A DNA stretch of 64,000 nucleotides, taken from contig NC_064819.1 of NCBI RefSeq assembly GCF_024166365.1, positions 112,760,293-112,824,292 on the forward strand, written 5' to 3'. The notes under the pieces were generated by a model, which ran no database searches, was not told where the DNA came from, and was given only the letters and a program-made list of their open reading frames with translations. Made by a program: the position numbers and the translations under genes. The stretch's first letter is position 1. The number at the start of each line of letters is the position of its first letter. This document shows positions 34,085-44,060 of this stretch, piece after piece. This DNA is from Elephas maximus indicus. Its lineage: Eukaryota; Chordata; Mammalia; Proboscidea; Elephantidae.

Positions 34085-34285
34085 AGGAGTTTAGCCACAG
34101 ATCTCGCCTCAAACTCAGGTACAGTCATTTACCAGCTGCATGGGTGTGGGCAAATGACATGATCTCTCATGGCCTCAGTTATCCTAGCTGTGAAACAGGG
34201 ACTGTCTTACCTCATTAGAGTTTGTTGTAAATAATTTGTGTCAACTGTGTAAAGATCCTAGGACAGTTCTGGCCCATTGAAATAT
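34085..34285 (+). repeat. MIR element
   Basis: TCATTTACCAGCTGCATGGG, GACATGATCTCTCATGGCCT and TCAGTTATCCTAGCTGTGAAAC form the MIR core, with a tail to GATCCTAGGACAGTTC. Confidence 0.75.
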
Positions 34286-34371
34286 AAAATAAATGGAAGC
34301 TATTATTATCATTATCATCAGAACGACATACTTATTCTAAATGGGTTATATATGGACAGCTGTGAGCTTTT

Positions 34372-34538
34372 ATCTTTTTTTTTGTATAGTTTTTACATTT
34401 TTTTATTGTACTTTAGGAGAAGATTTACAGAACATACTAGTTTCTCATCAGTTAGCACACATATTGTTCTATGACATTGGCTAACAACCCCACAACATGT
34501 CAACACTCTCCCTTCTCAACCCTGGGTTCCCTATTACC
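34372..34538 (-). mobile_element. Short 5'-truncated L1 insertion, minus strand
   Basis: On the + strand: T-rich start, ATTGTACTTTAGGAGAAGAT, ACATATTGTTCTATGACATT, CCCTATTACC. The 14-base sequence AGCTGTGAGCTTTT flanks it on both sides (34358-34371 and 34539-34552), a clear target site duplication of target-primed reverse transcription. Confidence 0.88.
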
Positions 34539-35081
34539 AGCTGTGAGCTTTTTTCTAAAGGTGGTATGAGAGACAGCATTGTTTGAAATGTCTGGTCGTC
34601 ATGTATCTGCAAATGTTCAAAGCTGTTTCGCAAAGTGAGAAAAACACAACACCAGCTTTCTGTGGGATTAGTCATCGGTATCTCTGTTACAGGAAACTGC
34701 TAATGTTAGGAATTGCCAGTTGAGCCATGGATGGGGACAGCAGATGGTACATAAAGCTGGGGAGAGTAAGGGCTTTCTCCATTTCAGCAAGTCATCCTGG
34801 GAGGAGAAGGGGGCCAGAGCACCTTGTCTATTTGGCTCTGGTGGGAGGATCTAGGTGATCAGCCTTTCATTAGACATTTCACTGAGGTGAGAACAGTTTC
34901 CCACTATGAATCTTTGTGTGAGTAGAGGCAGGTGCAGAAATTATATGAGGGTTTCAACCCAGTTATAGAAATTCTCAAATAGTTACCTGATTCACTGGTT
35001 CTTGGCTGGAGAGTATCTTTAGAGCAGAGAAGACTCCACTTTGAAGGCTTATCTAGGATTTTTAACCTGACAATGTCTATG

Positions 35082-35232
35082 TGGAAAATCGAATGGCATA
35101 GTGGTTAAGAGCTATGGCTGTTAACCAAAAGGTCAGCAGTTTGAATCCACCAGGTACTCCTTGGAAACCCCATAGGGCAGTTCTACTCTGTCCTGTAGGG
35201 ACCGCAGCAGGGTTTTTTTTTTTTTTTTTTTA
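35082..35232 (+). repeat. AfroSINE, short type
   Basis: GAATGGCATAGTGGTTAAGA, GTCAGCAGTTTGAATCCACC, GTCCTGTAGGGACCGCAGCA, then a run of about 20 T. Confidence 0.88.
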
Positions 35233-35243
35233 ATGTCTATGTG

Positions 35244-35380
35244 GTGGAAGATGTGGCAGTCTGCTTCCATAAAGATTTACAGCTTTGGAAATCCTATGGC
35301 GACAGTTGTACTCCATCCTACAGAGTCACCATGAGTTGGAATTGACTCAACGGCAATGGGTTTGGTTTGGTTTTTTGGCA
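35244..35380 (+). repeat. AfroSINE lacking its head
   Basis: AGATGTGGCAGTCTGCTTCC, TTACAGCTTTGGAAATCCTA, GAGTTGGAATTGACTCAACG, GGCAATGGGTTTGG. Confidence 0.8.
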
Positions 35381-35390
35381 ATGTCTATGT

Positions 35391-35426
35391 GGAGTCCCTG
35401 GGTGATGCAAATGGTTAGCATGCTTG
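35391..35426 (+). repeat. AfroSINE head fragment
   Basis: GGAGTCCCTGGGTGATGCAA then ATGGTTAGCATGCTTG, cut off directly by the next SINE. Confidence 0.75.
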
Positions 35427-35585
35427 AAGCCCTGATGGCACAGTGGTTAAGAGCTCAGCTGCTAACCAAAAGGTCAGCAGTTCGAATCTACCAGGTGCTC
35501 CTTGGAAACCCTGTGGGGCAATTCTACTCTGTCCTTTAGGGTCGTTATGAGTCGGAATCGACTTGAAGGCAACTGGTTTGGTATG
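35427..35585 (+). repeat. AfroSINE, short type
   Basis: AAGCCCTGATGGCACAGTGG, GTTCGAATCTACCAGGTGCT, GTCGTTATGAGTCGGAATCG, GGCAACTGGTTTGGT. Confidence 0.9.
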
Positions 35586-35593
35586 ATTTATAT

Positions 35594-35803
35594 GGAGTCC
35601 CTGGGTGATGCAAATGGTTAACACAATTGACTGCTAACCAAAAGGTTGGAGGTTCAAGTCTAGCCAGAAGAACCTCAGAAGCAAGGCTTGGTGATCGATC
35701 TACGTCCAAAAAATCAGCTGTTGAAAATCCTATGTTGCACAGTTCTACTTACACACATGTGGGGTCACCATGAGTCAGAGTTGACTCCATGGCAACTAGT
35801 TAA
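35594..35803 (+). repeat. AfroSINE, long type
   Basis: GGAGTCCCTGGGTGATGCAA, GGTTGGAGGTTCAAGTCTAG, AAAAAATCAGCTGTTGAAAA, GTGGGGTCACCATGAGTCAG, end GGCAACTAGTTAATG. Confidence 0.9.
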
Positions 35804-35839
35804 TGTCTACGTATGATGTTATAGAGAGTGTGGCCTGAA

Positions 35840-35995
35840 TCATTGTTACTCAGAGTGCAGTCTGCGTGGCTATGTCCTGGGAGTTTGTTAGGAGTGCAGA
35901 GATTGGGCCCTACTCCTGACCTACTGAACCAGAATCTGCATTGTAGCAATGTGATTTGCATGCCATTAAAATTGGTTAAGTCAGTGGTTATGTTA
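35840..35995 (+). repeat. MER5A-like remnant
   Basis: TACTCAGAGTGCAGTCTGCG, GGAGTTTGTTAGGAGTGCAG and CCTGACCTACTGAACCAGAA followed by TCTGCATTGTAGC match the MER5A-type pattern. Confidence 0.65.
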
Positions 35996-37700
35996 AGACT
36001 AATGTGGTTATGAGTCTTTTCCCACTGGACATGGTAACAATTGGAACTTACCTGAGCAATAGTGCCCCAGCCAATGGACATCTGGTGTAAGAGCAGGGAA
36101 CTGGAGTCTTAAAAGTGCTCTGTTGACTGGGGATGTGAGTTTTCTGTGAGAAGGATGCTCTTTAAGCTATGTTCTACCCTTAGAACAAAGGAGCAATATG
36201 GTGGCAGGTGTCTCAGAGTGAAGGACCCTGAAGTGACCACCTTGTGTGAATGCTGGAGATGAGGACCCATGTACTGCCCCAAAAAACCAGGGAAGGGGAA
36301 CATGAGGCTGTTGAGTCAGCATTATCTCACGTACAGCTAGATTAGCAAGGATTGACTGCTCAGAGCAAACTTGTCGAGACAGAAGGATAAAAAAAAAAAA
36401 AAATTTTTTTTTTTTTTTTTAGAAGGATAGTTTTCCTAAAATCTGAGAGTTACACTTTCTTATTTTCTATTTTAAACTTTTAGGCAACCACTTCCAACAC
36501 CCACCCTCCCCGCATATACACACACCCAAATGAACAAAATCTAATTCTGTTAGAGCAAAAGAATAGCATCTGATCCATTCGAAAATTGAGCCAAATTTGG
36601 CAGCAAGAATGCGAGATTTATAACAACTGTCTAGAATTAGATCTGCATTGACAAATTTTGACGTTCCATCCATGTAGAAGCAACGCCATGTGTGAGCCCA
36701 GGCTGATCAACAGTTTTCCAACAATTGGAAGTGAGGAATAATAGCATTATAGCAGTAAGTCACTCTCAACACTCCCAGGGATTGGAGAAACTGGCAACCC
36801 TCACTAAATATAGCACCAGGCCTGAAAATTGTCTACACACTTCCAAGCTAGTGTTTTGCAGAAACTCACTGCCAGTGGGGAATTGGCAAGGTATCTATCC
36901 AAAAGATAATGTAATTCTGCAACGGATACTGAATTTGGGGCACAGATGAGGCTGTTAGCTCAGGATGAAGATGAAAACAGGCACTCCACACAGAGTATAC
37001 CTCTCCAAAGAGGAAGATGTTCCAAAGTGAGAGAAGGTCCTAGCCTCCTCTTTTGAGCAAGGGATCCTAGGAAACTTTTCCTGTTATTGTTAGGTGAGGT
37101 TCCTGGGCAGGCACCAACAATGAGTAGCAATGGAAGCTTAGATTGGTAGCATGGTGGGCCCAAAAATTAGCAGTCAGGCCAGCCTGGGAGCCAGGACACC
37201 AGACAGGAGACAGGAGACATGCCAAGACTGGCTCACAGGTGTTTATGGCAGGAGTCAAAGCAGGTGGAGTGTTTTGGGGTTGTGCAGACAAGGCAAAAAA
37301 GGGAAGGAGAATTAAAAATACGTGGGTGTCTGAAAGAGTTGATGAACAAGGGAATTTCCTATCTCATTCCGGACCATAGCAACTGCTGCTGGCCCAGGCC
37401 TTGCAGATGGAGACAGCCACTTGGAGAATCTAATGAGTTGGGGACTGCATGGGCAGAGGATAACAACAACTTCTTCTAGGCAAACCCTGCAAAACTCTTG
37501 TTAAAAAAATATACTGCCTGCAAAAGTTGATATGAAAAGGGGGCAGGTGTGGCTTCTTTAAAGTCATTTTAAAAATGTTGATTTATTTAGTTTTATTTTA
37601 GTTTTAGCTCCTGGAGAAAAATATCAGAAGTGGTTAAATTCATTGAGCCCACAATTCAGCAGTGTTATGCTAGGCCATCCAGTCATTGGGCTCATCCCTT
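35996..37700. other. Unassigned stretch with an A/T palindromic run
   Basis: 1.7 kb with no gene that I recognise. It contains the A-run/T-run insertion at 36390-36420. 36420-37680 looks mostly unique. Confidence 0.5.
36389..36420. repeat. Poly(A)-poly(T) palindrome flanked by a 9-base direct repeat
   Basis: About 15 A directly followed by about 17 T. AGAAGGATA occurs immediately before (36381-36389) and after (36421-36429) the tract. It can fold as a perfect hairpin. Confidence 0.85.
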
Positions 37701-37703
37701 CTA

Positions 37704-37900
37704 GTTGTTGTTGTGTGCTGTTGATTTCGACTCATAACAACCCAATGTGGCAGAGTAGAACTGCCCCACAGGGTTTCCTAGGCTGTAATCTTCACAGGAG
37801 CAGATGGCCAAGTCTTTTCTCCTGTGGAACCGCTGGTAGGCTCCACTGCTGGCCTTTCAATTTACAGCCAAAAGCTTAACCATCATGACACCAGGGCTCC
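37704..37900 (-). repeat. AfroSINE, minus strand
   Basis: GTTGTTGTTGTGTGCTGTTG, CTTCACAGGAGCAGATGGCC, head side GACACCAGGGCTCC. Confidence 0.88.
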
Positions 37901-38451
37901 TAAATTTCTTAGTGACATTAATGCCATGCCTTTCTGGTCTGAAATACCTGAACAACTCTGAGAGTTATGAATGCTTTTCTTTCTTTTGGCACTAGAAAGT
38001 GAGAAATGTAATACTGGAGGGAGGAAATTTATCTCAAGAGTTACCCGTTATTCAGCAGTTTAGTTGATTTCATTTAGAATCATCTTAGTTTTATTTAATA
38101 CAATTATTAATTAACACTGTCATTCAACATAAATAATTTTCCACATGAATAAAACCAAAATCATTCAAATCAGTCAGGCTGCTGTTATTGGGTATTTATT
38201 TCCCAGTATAGTATCTTACAGGTTTTTCAAATTAAGTATAAGTTCTGTCCTTCGGAATGACTAAAATTACAGAGGAAGCATACCATCCCAGAAAATACCC
38301 TTCTGGTTTTATTTTTGATGAAAAATGTAAATGAGCAGTAGTGGGAAATCTGAAGCTCTGAGCCTCAGGTGGTAGCCTGTTGTGTGTTGATTTCAATCAA
38401 TATGGCTAGGAGAGACGTGTTCTTATTATAGTGTGAGTTCCGTGACTAGAC
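37901..38451. other. Unassigned unique stretch
   Basis: 550 bases, AT-rich. No repeat or gene recognised. Confidence 0.5.
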
Positions 38452-38663
38452 TAAAACCCAAACCAAATCCACTGCCATTGAGTCAATTCCAACTCATAGC
38501 AACACCATAGGACAGAGTAGAACTGCCCCATAGGGTTTCAAAGGCTGTGAACCTTTATGGAAGAGAGGACCATGACTTTCTCCTGCAAAGCCACTGGTGG
38601 TTTCAACTGCTGACCTTTTGGTTAGCAGCCAAGTGTTTTAGCCACTGCACCACCAGGGCTCCA
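38452..38663 (-). repeat. AfroSINE, minus strand
   Basis: AACCCAAACC...CCACTGCCATTGAGTCAATT, CTTTATGGAAGAGAGGACCA, head CACCACCAGGGCTCC. TTCCGTGACTA (38438-38448) and TTCCATGACTA (38664-38674) flank it, an 11-base target site duplication with one mismatch. Confidence 0.92.
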
Positions 38664-38828
38664 TTCCATGACTAAGGGTGGTATAAAAGGTCAAAACCTC
38701 AGTTATTTGCAAAGGCCTGACTAGAGGACAGAGGGAAGTTTGCGTTAGATGGACCAAAGGACATGTGGGAGAAAATCAGGCAGTAAAGGTGAGTAGGGAG
38801 CAGATCACGGAGGGCTTTATGGGCTAGT

Positions 38829-39034
38829 CTTGTTGTTAGGTGCCATTGAGCTGATTTTTGACTCATAGCAACCCCATGATACAGAGTAGAACTACCCCGT
38901 AGGATTTTCTAGGCTGTAATCTTTATGGGAACAGATTGCCAGGTCTTTCTCCTGTGGAGCCACTGGGTGGGTTCGAACTGCCAGCCTTTTGGTTAGCAGT
39001 TGAGCACTTAACCATTGTGCCACCGGGGCTCCTT
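38829..39034 (-). repeat. AfroSINE, minus strand
   Basis: GTTGTTAGGTGCCATTGAGC, TATGGGAACAGATTGCCAGG, GGGTTCGAACTGCCAGCCTT, head GCCACCGGGGCTCCT. Confidence 0.9.
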
Positions 39035-39131
39035 TAGAAGGTTGCATTTCATCCTAGGCAATGAGTAGGAGCAGAAGCCAAAAAATGAGTTGAGAGACTG
39101 AGAGGTGGCACAGATGAGAAAGGAAGCCTGA

Positions 39132-39610
39132 CTCTACCAGACTGAGTCCAGTACAATTAGATGGTGCCCAGCTACCACCACTGACTGCTCTAACAGCAAT
39201 CACAATATAGGGTCCTGGGCAGAGCTGGAGAAAAATGTAGAACAAAATTCTAACTCAAAAAGAAAGACCAGACTTTCTTGGCTGACAGAGACAGAGAAAC
39301 CCCGAGAGTATGGCCCCTGGGCACCCTTTCAGCTCAGTAATGAAGTCACTCCTGAGGTTCACCCTTCAGCCAAAGATTAGACAGGCCCATAAAACAAAAC
39401 GAGACTAAAGGGGCACACCAGCCCAGGGAAAAGGACTAGAAGATAGGAGGGGACAGGAAAGGTAGTAATAGGGAACCCAAGGCTGAGAAGGGAGAGTGTT
39501 AAAATGTTGTGGGGTTGCAACCAATGTCATAAAATTATATGTGTACTAACTGTTTAATGAGAAACTAGTTTGTTCTGTAAACCTGCATCTAAAGTACGAT
39601 AAAAAAAAAA
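39132..39610 (+). mobile_element. 5'-truncated L1 3' UTR with poly(A) tail, plus strand
   Basis: Sense orientation of the L1 3' UTR: GTCCAGTACAATTAGATGGT, GGCACACCAGCCCAGGGAAA, TTTAATGAGAAACTAGTTTG, ends AAAGTACGATAAAAAAAAAA. GGAAGCCTGA (39122-39131) and GGAGGCCTGA (39611-39620) flank it as a target site duplication with one mismatch. Confidence 0.88.
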
Positions 39611-40137
39611 GGAGGCCTGAACGACAATAGTGGCCATTAGAACATCCAGGAGGGGAACAGGCTGAGACGCATCTGGACAGCTGGAACCTGCAGGACTAAC
39701 TTCATGTGGGGAAAAGGAGAAAGGAATTTAAGGAAAAGTTGTTCTTGATGATGGTGCCCGTCCCAATTCCTGTCCTTGTGGTGCACACGTGCATGTGTAT
39801 ATGGTGTGTTTAGGCTTGTAGAGTCTTTCCACTTACGGTTTTGGAATCTCTTTCCTTACTGGCTGTGTGCCTCTCCCTGAAACTCAATTTCTTCTTTAAA
39901 ATGGACCTAAGAAATTCGCCTTATGCACTGTTTGAGAAGAGTGCATCTAAAGTGCATACATGGTGTCTGGCACATACAGAGAAGTTAGTTTACAAATGTA
40001 AATTGTTCGACCACCCATCCCCACCTTATTTACCCTTTTGGGAGAAAAGTGATTAACAAGGGATATTAAAATAACAATGTGCCCTAGGAACATGGAAGTT
40101 AAATATCTTAGCTGAATCATCTCCTGTAGTATAGTAG

Positions 40138-40347
40138 TGGAGTCCTTGGATGGTGGAAATGGTTAACATGCTTGCCTGCTAACCAAGAGGTTGGGAGTTC
40201 GAGCCTACTCAGAAGACCTTGGAAAAAAGGCCCTGGTAATCTTTGTTCAAAAAACCAGCCATTGAAAATCCTATGGAGCAGTGCTCTTCTCTGACACACG
40301 TGGGATCTCCATGGGTTGGAATTGACTCGACGACAACTAGTTTTTAG
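40138..40347 (+). repeat. AfroSINE, long type
   Basis: GGAGTCCTTGGATGGTGGAA, GAGGTTGGGAGTTCGAGCCT, AAAAACCAGCCATTGAAAAT, GACTCGACGACAACTAG. Confidence 0.88.
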
Positions 40348-41036
40348 GATAATGGCGGAGCTATCGGCTAGAGGGTGCTGGTAGCCGAGCTTTCAACATC
40401 CTCTGGTGCACATCATAGGTCGAGTGAGTGTGAGACTCCCCGTCTGCTGAGCTGGGGCTTGTGAAAGCTGATCTGGACACAGCTTTGATTAAAGGAGATC
40501 AGGCTGTGTCTCCTTTTGAGGTAGCTTCGCTCCGCATCTATAATTCCACTGTTACCTTGCAGATAGGTGTGGGGCAGAAGTGAGTGTGGATTGGTGAAGA
40601 TATATATTTACAGCTAGCAAAGCCATGCAAAGGGGTCTTCTGATAGTGTCATCCTAGCTTAACGTGGCAGGGTTAGCCCTGATGCCTTCACTACAGGAAC
40701 TGAGCACCTCTCTGAGGTTGATGGTTAACCCCATGAGGATTGCATGGACCTTCAATGCCCAGAACGTTCTTACTCATTACAGTTAATGCCATTAACTGTA
40801 GGTTATTGCCATGTCCCAGCTGCAAGTTCCCAAATGTGGGCCACATATAGCAGAAACTATCCTATTTTTGCAGTTGAATTACTTTCTCCTCTTTTCCTTC
40901 TTGCTTTTGCCTCCTGGGAATGCAAGTATCAGAAGTCTTGGGAGAATAAGGAGTCCTATCAGGGCAACCTGAATTAATTTTTTGTGAAGAGGAGACTGGA
41001 GACCCATTATCTCTGTAACTCAGTAAAATAGCTCTT
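40348..41036. other. Unassigned unique stretch
   Basis: 690 bases, moderately GC-rich at its left end (GGCGGAGCTATCGGCTAGAG). No repeat or gene recognised. Confidence 0.5.
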
Positions 41037-41412
41037 TCTTTCTCCTCCCTCCCTGCCTCCCTCCCTGCCTCCCTTCCTCCCTCCCTCCCTCCCTGCCTCC
41101 CTCCCTGCCTCCCTCCCTGCCTCCCTTCCTCCCTCCCTGCCTCCCTTCCTCCCTCCCTCCCTCCCTCCCTCCCTCCCTCCCTTCCTTCCTTCCTTCCTTC
41201 CTTCCTTCCTTCCTTCCTTCCTTCCTTCCTTCCTTCCTTCCTTCCTTCCTTCCTTCCTTCCTTCCTTCCTTCCTTCCTTCCTTCCTTCCTTCCTTCCTTC
41301 CTTCCTTCCTTCCTTCCTCCCTCCCTCCCTTCCTCCCTTCCTCCCTTCCTTTCACTCTCTCTCTTTCTTTCTCTCCCTCCTTGCCTTCCTGCATTCCTTC
41401 CTTTCTTTTTTT
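41037..41412. repeat. Long polypyrimidine tract, (CCTT)n core with CCCT/CCTG flanks
   Basis: About 375 bases almost free of purines on the + strand. The centre (about 41180-41318) is uninterrupted CCTT repeats. The left side is CCCT with regular CCTG interruptions, and the right side mixes CCCT, CTCT and CTTT. The minus strand reads Gly-Arg/Lys-Glu repeats in two frames, which are repeat artefacts and not proteins. Confidence 0.97.
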
Positions 41413-41910
41413 TGGAACTGTACAATAGAAACAAAATAAGAAGAGTCTACCTTAATTTCAAAGGTAACTCTTAGGTGAAGAAGAAAGTCATTAATGCCTG
41501 GCCAGATAGAGAGTAGAAAGAGAAACTTTAGAGGATAGAAACAGCCTAAGTACCTTGTAAATGCTGAGTGGATTTTAACACATAATAGATGAATAGAAAC
41601 AGCCCACTAGGAGACTGTGAGATGGTCCGGTTGGGAAATGACTAATGCATGAACACAAATCTTGGTGACAGTGGGGCTAGCTATCTGTAAACTTTCTAAA
41701 GGTTAAATGAATGATAATAGAATTCTTATGCCCCAAAGTGAGTTTCAACCATTAAATACATGACACAGAGATGTATGCACCTTTAATTGGGCATAATTAA
41801 AAAAAAATGAAGTATGTTTAAAATAATAACATTCAGAACAAGACAGCAATTAGTCTAAAAAGCCAAAAGTGATAGTTGCTTGGTGATCTCATTGTTATCA
41901 GTAGAGATAA
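41413..41910. other. Unassigned unique stretch
   Basis: 500 bases following the pyrimidine tract. No gene or named repeat seen. Confidence 0.5.
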
Positions 41911-42065
41911 GTCTCTGTGCAGTGATTAAGAGCTTGGCTGCTAACCAAAAGGTTGGCAGCTTGAATCTATCTACCAGCTGCTCCTTGGAAACTGTATGGA
42001 GCAGTTCTATTCTGTCCTGTAGGGTCACTATGAGTTAAAATTGACTCAACAGCAGTGAGTTTGGC
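41911..42065 (+). repeat. AfroSINE, short type
   Basis: GTGCAGTGATTAAGAGCTTG, AAAAGGTTGGCAGCTTGAAT, TCTGTCCTGTAGGGTCACTA. A TCTA duplication extends the head. Confidence 0.85.
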
Positions 42066-42606
42066 AAGTGAAGTGGGTTTTAGACCAATTGTAAGTTCCT
42101 TGAGGTTCCCTGGCAGCTAGAAACCATGCCCAAAAGCAACTTTAAATAAAATGAAAGCTGTGCATGAGTCTTCAAGTCAAGCCTACTATCGCACAGGGCC
42201 AACTCAATGTTTGATGTATTAAATTCTCTGCTATCCAGAGGTGGATTCTGTTTTTCCTCCTTCCAAACCTTTGATTGGTTTTGACTGTAGCAGCACTTCT
42301 AGTAGGCATATGAGAGAAAAGAAGGAAGAACCAAAAAATATAATTTATATTCCATTGATTCTTCTGCAGAAGGCTTTATGGGGAAGATGGTTGAGAGTCT
42401 GTCTAGAGAGAATGCTTGCTTCTGAATGACCTAGCTGGGTTTTTCTTGATTGCTGTCACCATAGACAACTGAGTGCTGAACTCTCCAGGTTCTTTCAGGT
42501 AGGTGAGTAGCTTCATCTCCAAGTTAGTGACAGAAGCACATAATTTACCTTTGCTTGAGTGAGTCTGTGCACCTCAGGAATTTAGCCACTTCTCTTAGAC
42601 TTTGGT
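42066..42606. other. Unassigned unique stretch
   Basis: 540 bases, no gene or named repeat recognised. Confidence 0.5.
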
Positions 42607-42806
42607 AAATCTAAGGGGTGCAAACGGTTAAGCTCTCCGCTGCTAAGTGAAACTCTAGCAGTTCAAGCCCACCCAGTGACTCTGTGGGAGAAAGGCCTAG
42701 AGGTCTGCTCCCATAAAGATTACAACTTAGAAAACCCTATGGGGCAGTTCTACTTTGTCACGTAGGGTCGCTATGAGGGGGAATCAACTCTATGGTACTG
42801 AACAAC
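42607..42806 (+). repeat. AfroSINE
   Basis: AAGGGGTGCAAACGGTTAAG, TCAAGCCCACCCAGTGACTC, CCCATAAAGATTACAACTTA, GTCACGTAGGGTCGCTATGA. Confidence 0.85.
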
Positions 42807-43203
42807 ATCTATATGAATTATATATGTGCATATAATTTACATATATATGTATTATTTATTTATTTTTAAATGAACATAGAAAATACAATTTTTTTCTGAT
42901 TTTTAAAATATTTTCTTAAAATTTTTATGAAATTTTTCAAACATATAAAAATGAAGAAAAAATATTTGAATGAACTCTTATATACCCATTACCCAGCTTC
43001 AAAAATGATGAAAACATAGCCAGATCTTGTTTCATGCATACCACTTCCTCTCACACTTGTTCCCCCCCCCGCCCAGCATTATTTTAAAGCAAATAAAACC
43101 CTGGAATTTTACCAAAATGTAATTAATGTCTGATTTATGGGAGAAAGATTTCCCAAAGTATGGTCCGGGGAAATCCTATCCTGAAAACCTACTAGATAAA
43201 TAA
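42807..43203. repeat. AT-rich stretch, possible old LINE remnant
   Basis: ATATATTTACATATATATGT region followed by CATATAAAAATGAAGAAAAA, GAACTCTTATATACCCATTA and CCCAGCTTCAAAAATGATGA, a motif often seen in old L1-type sequence. Family not certain. Confidence 0.35.
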
Positions 43204-43407
43204 AGGCTTCTAATGTTCACAGTTGTTAAGTGCTCTGCTGCTAACTGAAAGGTCAGTGGTTGGATTCCACCAGCCACTCTTCAAGAGAGATGTTGCAGCC
43301 TGCTTCCATACAGATTACAGCCTTGGAAACACTGTGGAGCAGTTCTACTCTGTCCTGTAGGGTTGCTATTGTCAGAACCAAATGGACTCAATTGCTATGG
43401 GTTTATT
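43204..43407 (+). repeat. AfroSINE
   Basis: GTTGTTAAGTGCTCTGCTGC, AAAGGTCAGTGGTTGGATTC, GATGTTGCAGCCTGCTTCCA, TCTACTCTGTCCTGTAGGGT. Confidence 0.85.
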
Positions 43408-43408
43408 T

Positions 43409-44060
43409 TTTTATTATGCTTTAGATGAAAGTTACAGCTCAAGTTAATTTCTCGTTGAAAAATTTATACACATATTTTTTCATGACATTAGTTGCAATTC
43501 CCACAAAGTGACAGCACACTCCCCCTTACCACCGTGGGTTCTTTGCATCCATTGTCTAGTTCCTGTCCTTTCTTGACTTCTCATCCTGCTTTTGGACAGG
43601 AGCTGCTCATTTGGTCTCATAGATCCAGTCAAACTAAGAAGCACATTCTTCACATGTATTATTTTTTATTTTATAAAAAGTCTAATATTTGTTTGAAGAG
43701 TAGGCTTTGGGAATGGTTTCAGTTCTGCGTTAACAGTGCATTCAGGGGCTGTGGCTTCAGGGGTTCCTTCAGTCTTTGTCAGACCATTAAGTCGGGTCTA
43801 GTTGTGCTCTACATTTTTCTCCTGGTCTGTCCAGGACTCTCTGTTGTGTTCTCTGTTAGGGTGGTCATTGGTGGTAGCTAGGCACCATCTAGTTCTGGTC
43901 TTCGGACTGGTAGAGTCTCTGGTTCATTTGATCTTTTAGTCCTTTGGGCTTGTATTTTCCTTGTGTCTTTGGTTTTCGTCATTCTCCTTTGCTCCGAGTG
44001 GGATGGGACCAATTGATGTATTTTAGATGGCCACTTGTAAGCTTTTAGATTTATATTTGA
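43409..44060 (-). mobile_element. L1 3' UTR, 5'-truncated, minus strand (second subtype)
   Basis: GCTTTAGATGAAAGTTACAG, AATTTCTCGTTGAAAAATTT, CGTTAACAGTGCATTCAGGG, CTTTGCTCCGAGTGGGATGG, TTTTAGATGGCCACTTGTAA. It matches the copy at 50712-51534 better than the other L1 tails, so two related 3' UTR subtypes are present. Confidence 0.8.

Larger units (their letters stand above)
38680..39760 (+). repeat. Old unnamed interspersed repeat, interrupted by a SINE and an L1
   Basis: Pieces at 38680-38828 (CAGATCACGGAGGGCTTTAT), 39036-39131 and 39611-39760 (AACAGGCTGAGACGCATCTG) appear to continue one another across the two younger insertions. The style is that of an old mammalian repeat, but I cannot name the family. 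Confidence 0.4.

Noticed and set aside
35082-35803. Regularly recurring 20-40 base repeats that might suggest a CRISPR-like array
   Set aside because: They are conserved blocks of neighbouring SINEs. Spacing is irregular and the units are 140-220 bases long in a mammalian genome.
38335-38352. AG|TGGGAAATCTGA as another possible OPN5 ending (Trp-Glu-Ile-stop)
   Set aside because: No polypyrimidine tract upstream; the context GAGCAGTAG is a poor acceptor. It shows how often such short matches arise by chance.
40862-41434. Minus-strand open frames of 190 and 124 codons reading Lys-Glu-Gly-Arg repeats
   Set aside because: They are translations of the CCTT/CCCT repeat. Any tetranucleotide repeat without stop codons gives such a frame; there is no real gene context.
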